Below, piece by piece: positions 38,183-38,223 of a stretch of DNA of 38,223 nt. Position 1 is the stretch's first letter; each line of letters opens with the position of its first letter. The notes under the pieces were generated by a model that saw nothing but the letters and a program-made list of their open reading frames with translations, was not told the origin of the DNA and did not search any database. The position numbers were made by a program, and so were the translations under genes. Source of the stretch: Romboutsia maritimum (GTDB lineage: Bacteria > Bacillota > Clostridia > Peptostreptococcales > Peptostreptococcaceae); contig NZ_NOJZ02000024.1 of the NCBI RefSeq assembly GCF_002251085.2, positions 1 to 38,223 on the forward strand, read 5' to 3'.

Positions 38183-38223
38183 TTCTAACACCTCCACTAA
38201 AGATAATATTAATAAGATTATTA

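Noticed and set aside
1..38223. CRISPR arrays, tRNA or rRNA genes, insertion sequences
   Set aside because: I saw no regularly spaced direct repeats outside the tape measure gene, no cloverleaf-like segment and no DDE transposase.

Overview
The window is AT-rich, has strong AGGAGG-type ribosome sites and densely packed genes, and looks like a low-GC clostridium. The endolysin near the right end (36127-36891) resembles the Clostridioides difficile phage endolysin CD27L in both halves, so a host in the Peptostreptococcaceae (Clostridioides, Paeniclostridium, Paraclostridium) is my best guess. That is inference, not a database result. I see no rRNA, tRNA or CRISPR array.

Layout. The left flank (1-2310) holds the 3' part of a conjugation-type P-loop ATPase and a lipoprotein gene. 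The right flank (about 37030-38223) holds a small membrane protein, a ribbon-helix-helix protein of plasmid type, a GC-richer inverted-repeat element and a 22-residue peptide gene on the minus strand. Between them lies an apparently complete siphovirus-type prophage of about 34-35 kb. This suggests a prophage inserted in a conjugative plasmid or integrative conjugative element.

The prophage reads in the usual order. Minus strand, 2404-5399: a two-HTH regulator, a large serine recombinase, a small XRE regulator and a CI-like repressor. The genetic switch at 5400-5560 carries four evenly placed 15-bp operator-like sites. Plus strand from 5560: a Cro-like gene, a BRO/ORF6C antirepressor, then an early region with Gp157, RecT, a replisome organizer, a dUTPase-like protein, a Spo0E-like peptide, SSB, two nuclease-fold proteins and many small proteins, several with Cys pairs. 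An ArpU-like regulator at 15701 ends the early region. After a terminator come a small gene, one minus-strand gene with its own promoter (16512-16643) and an HExxH protein. The late genes follow: terminase small and large subunits, portal, MuF-type minor head protein, scaffold, capsid, connectors, tail tube, tail chaperones, tape measure, distal tail, tail-tip and baseplate proteins, holin and amidase.

How it works together. Repressor and Cro-like protein would compete at the shared operators, with the antirepressor as an input. The recombinase operon has its own palindrome-rich control region. Gp157, RecT, SSB and the replisome organizer serve recombination and replication. The ArpU-like protein probably turns on the late genes. 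The endolysin gene carries a strong internal ribosome site that should give a separate cell-wall-binding subunit, as described for CD27L and CTP1L. Points of most interest are that internal start, the operator array, the oppositely oriented 43-residue basic protein in the late region, the Spo0E-like peptide, the probable +1 frameshift in the tail chaperone, and the exact 132-bp periodicity in the tape measure gene.
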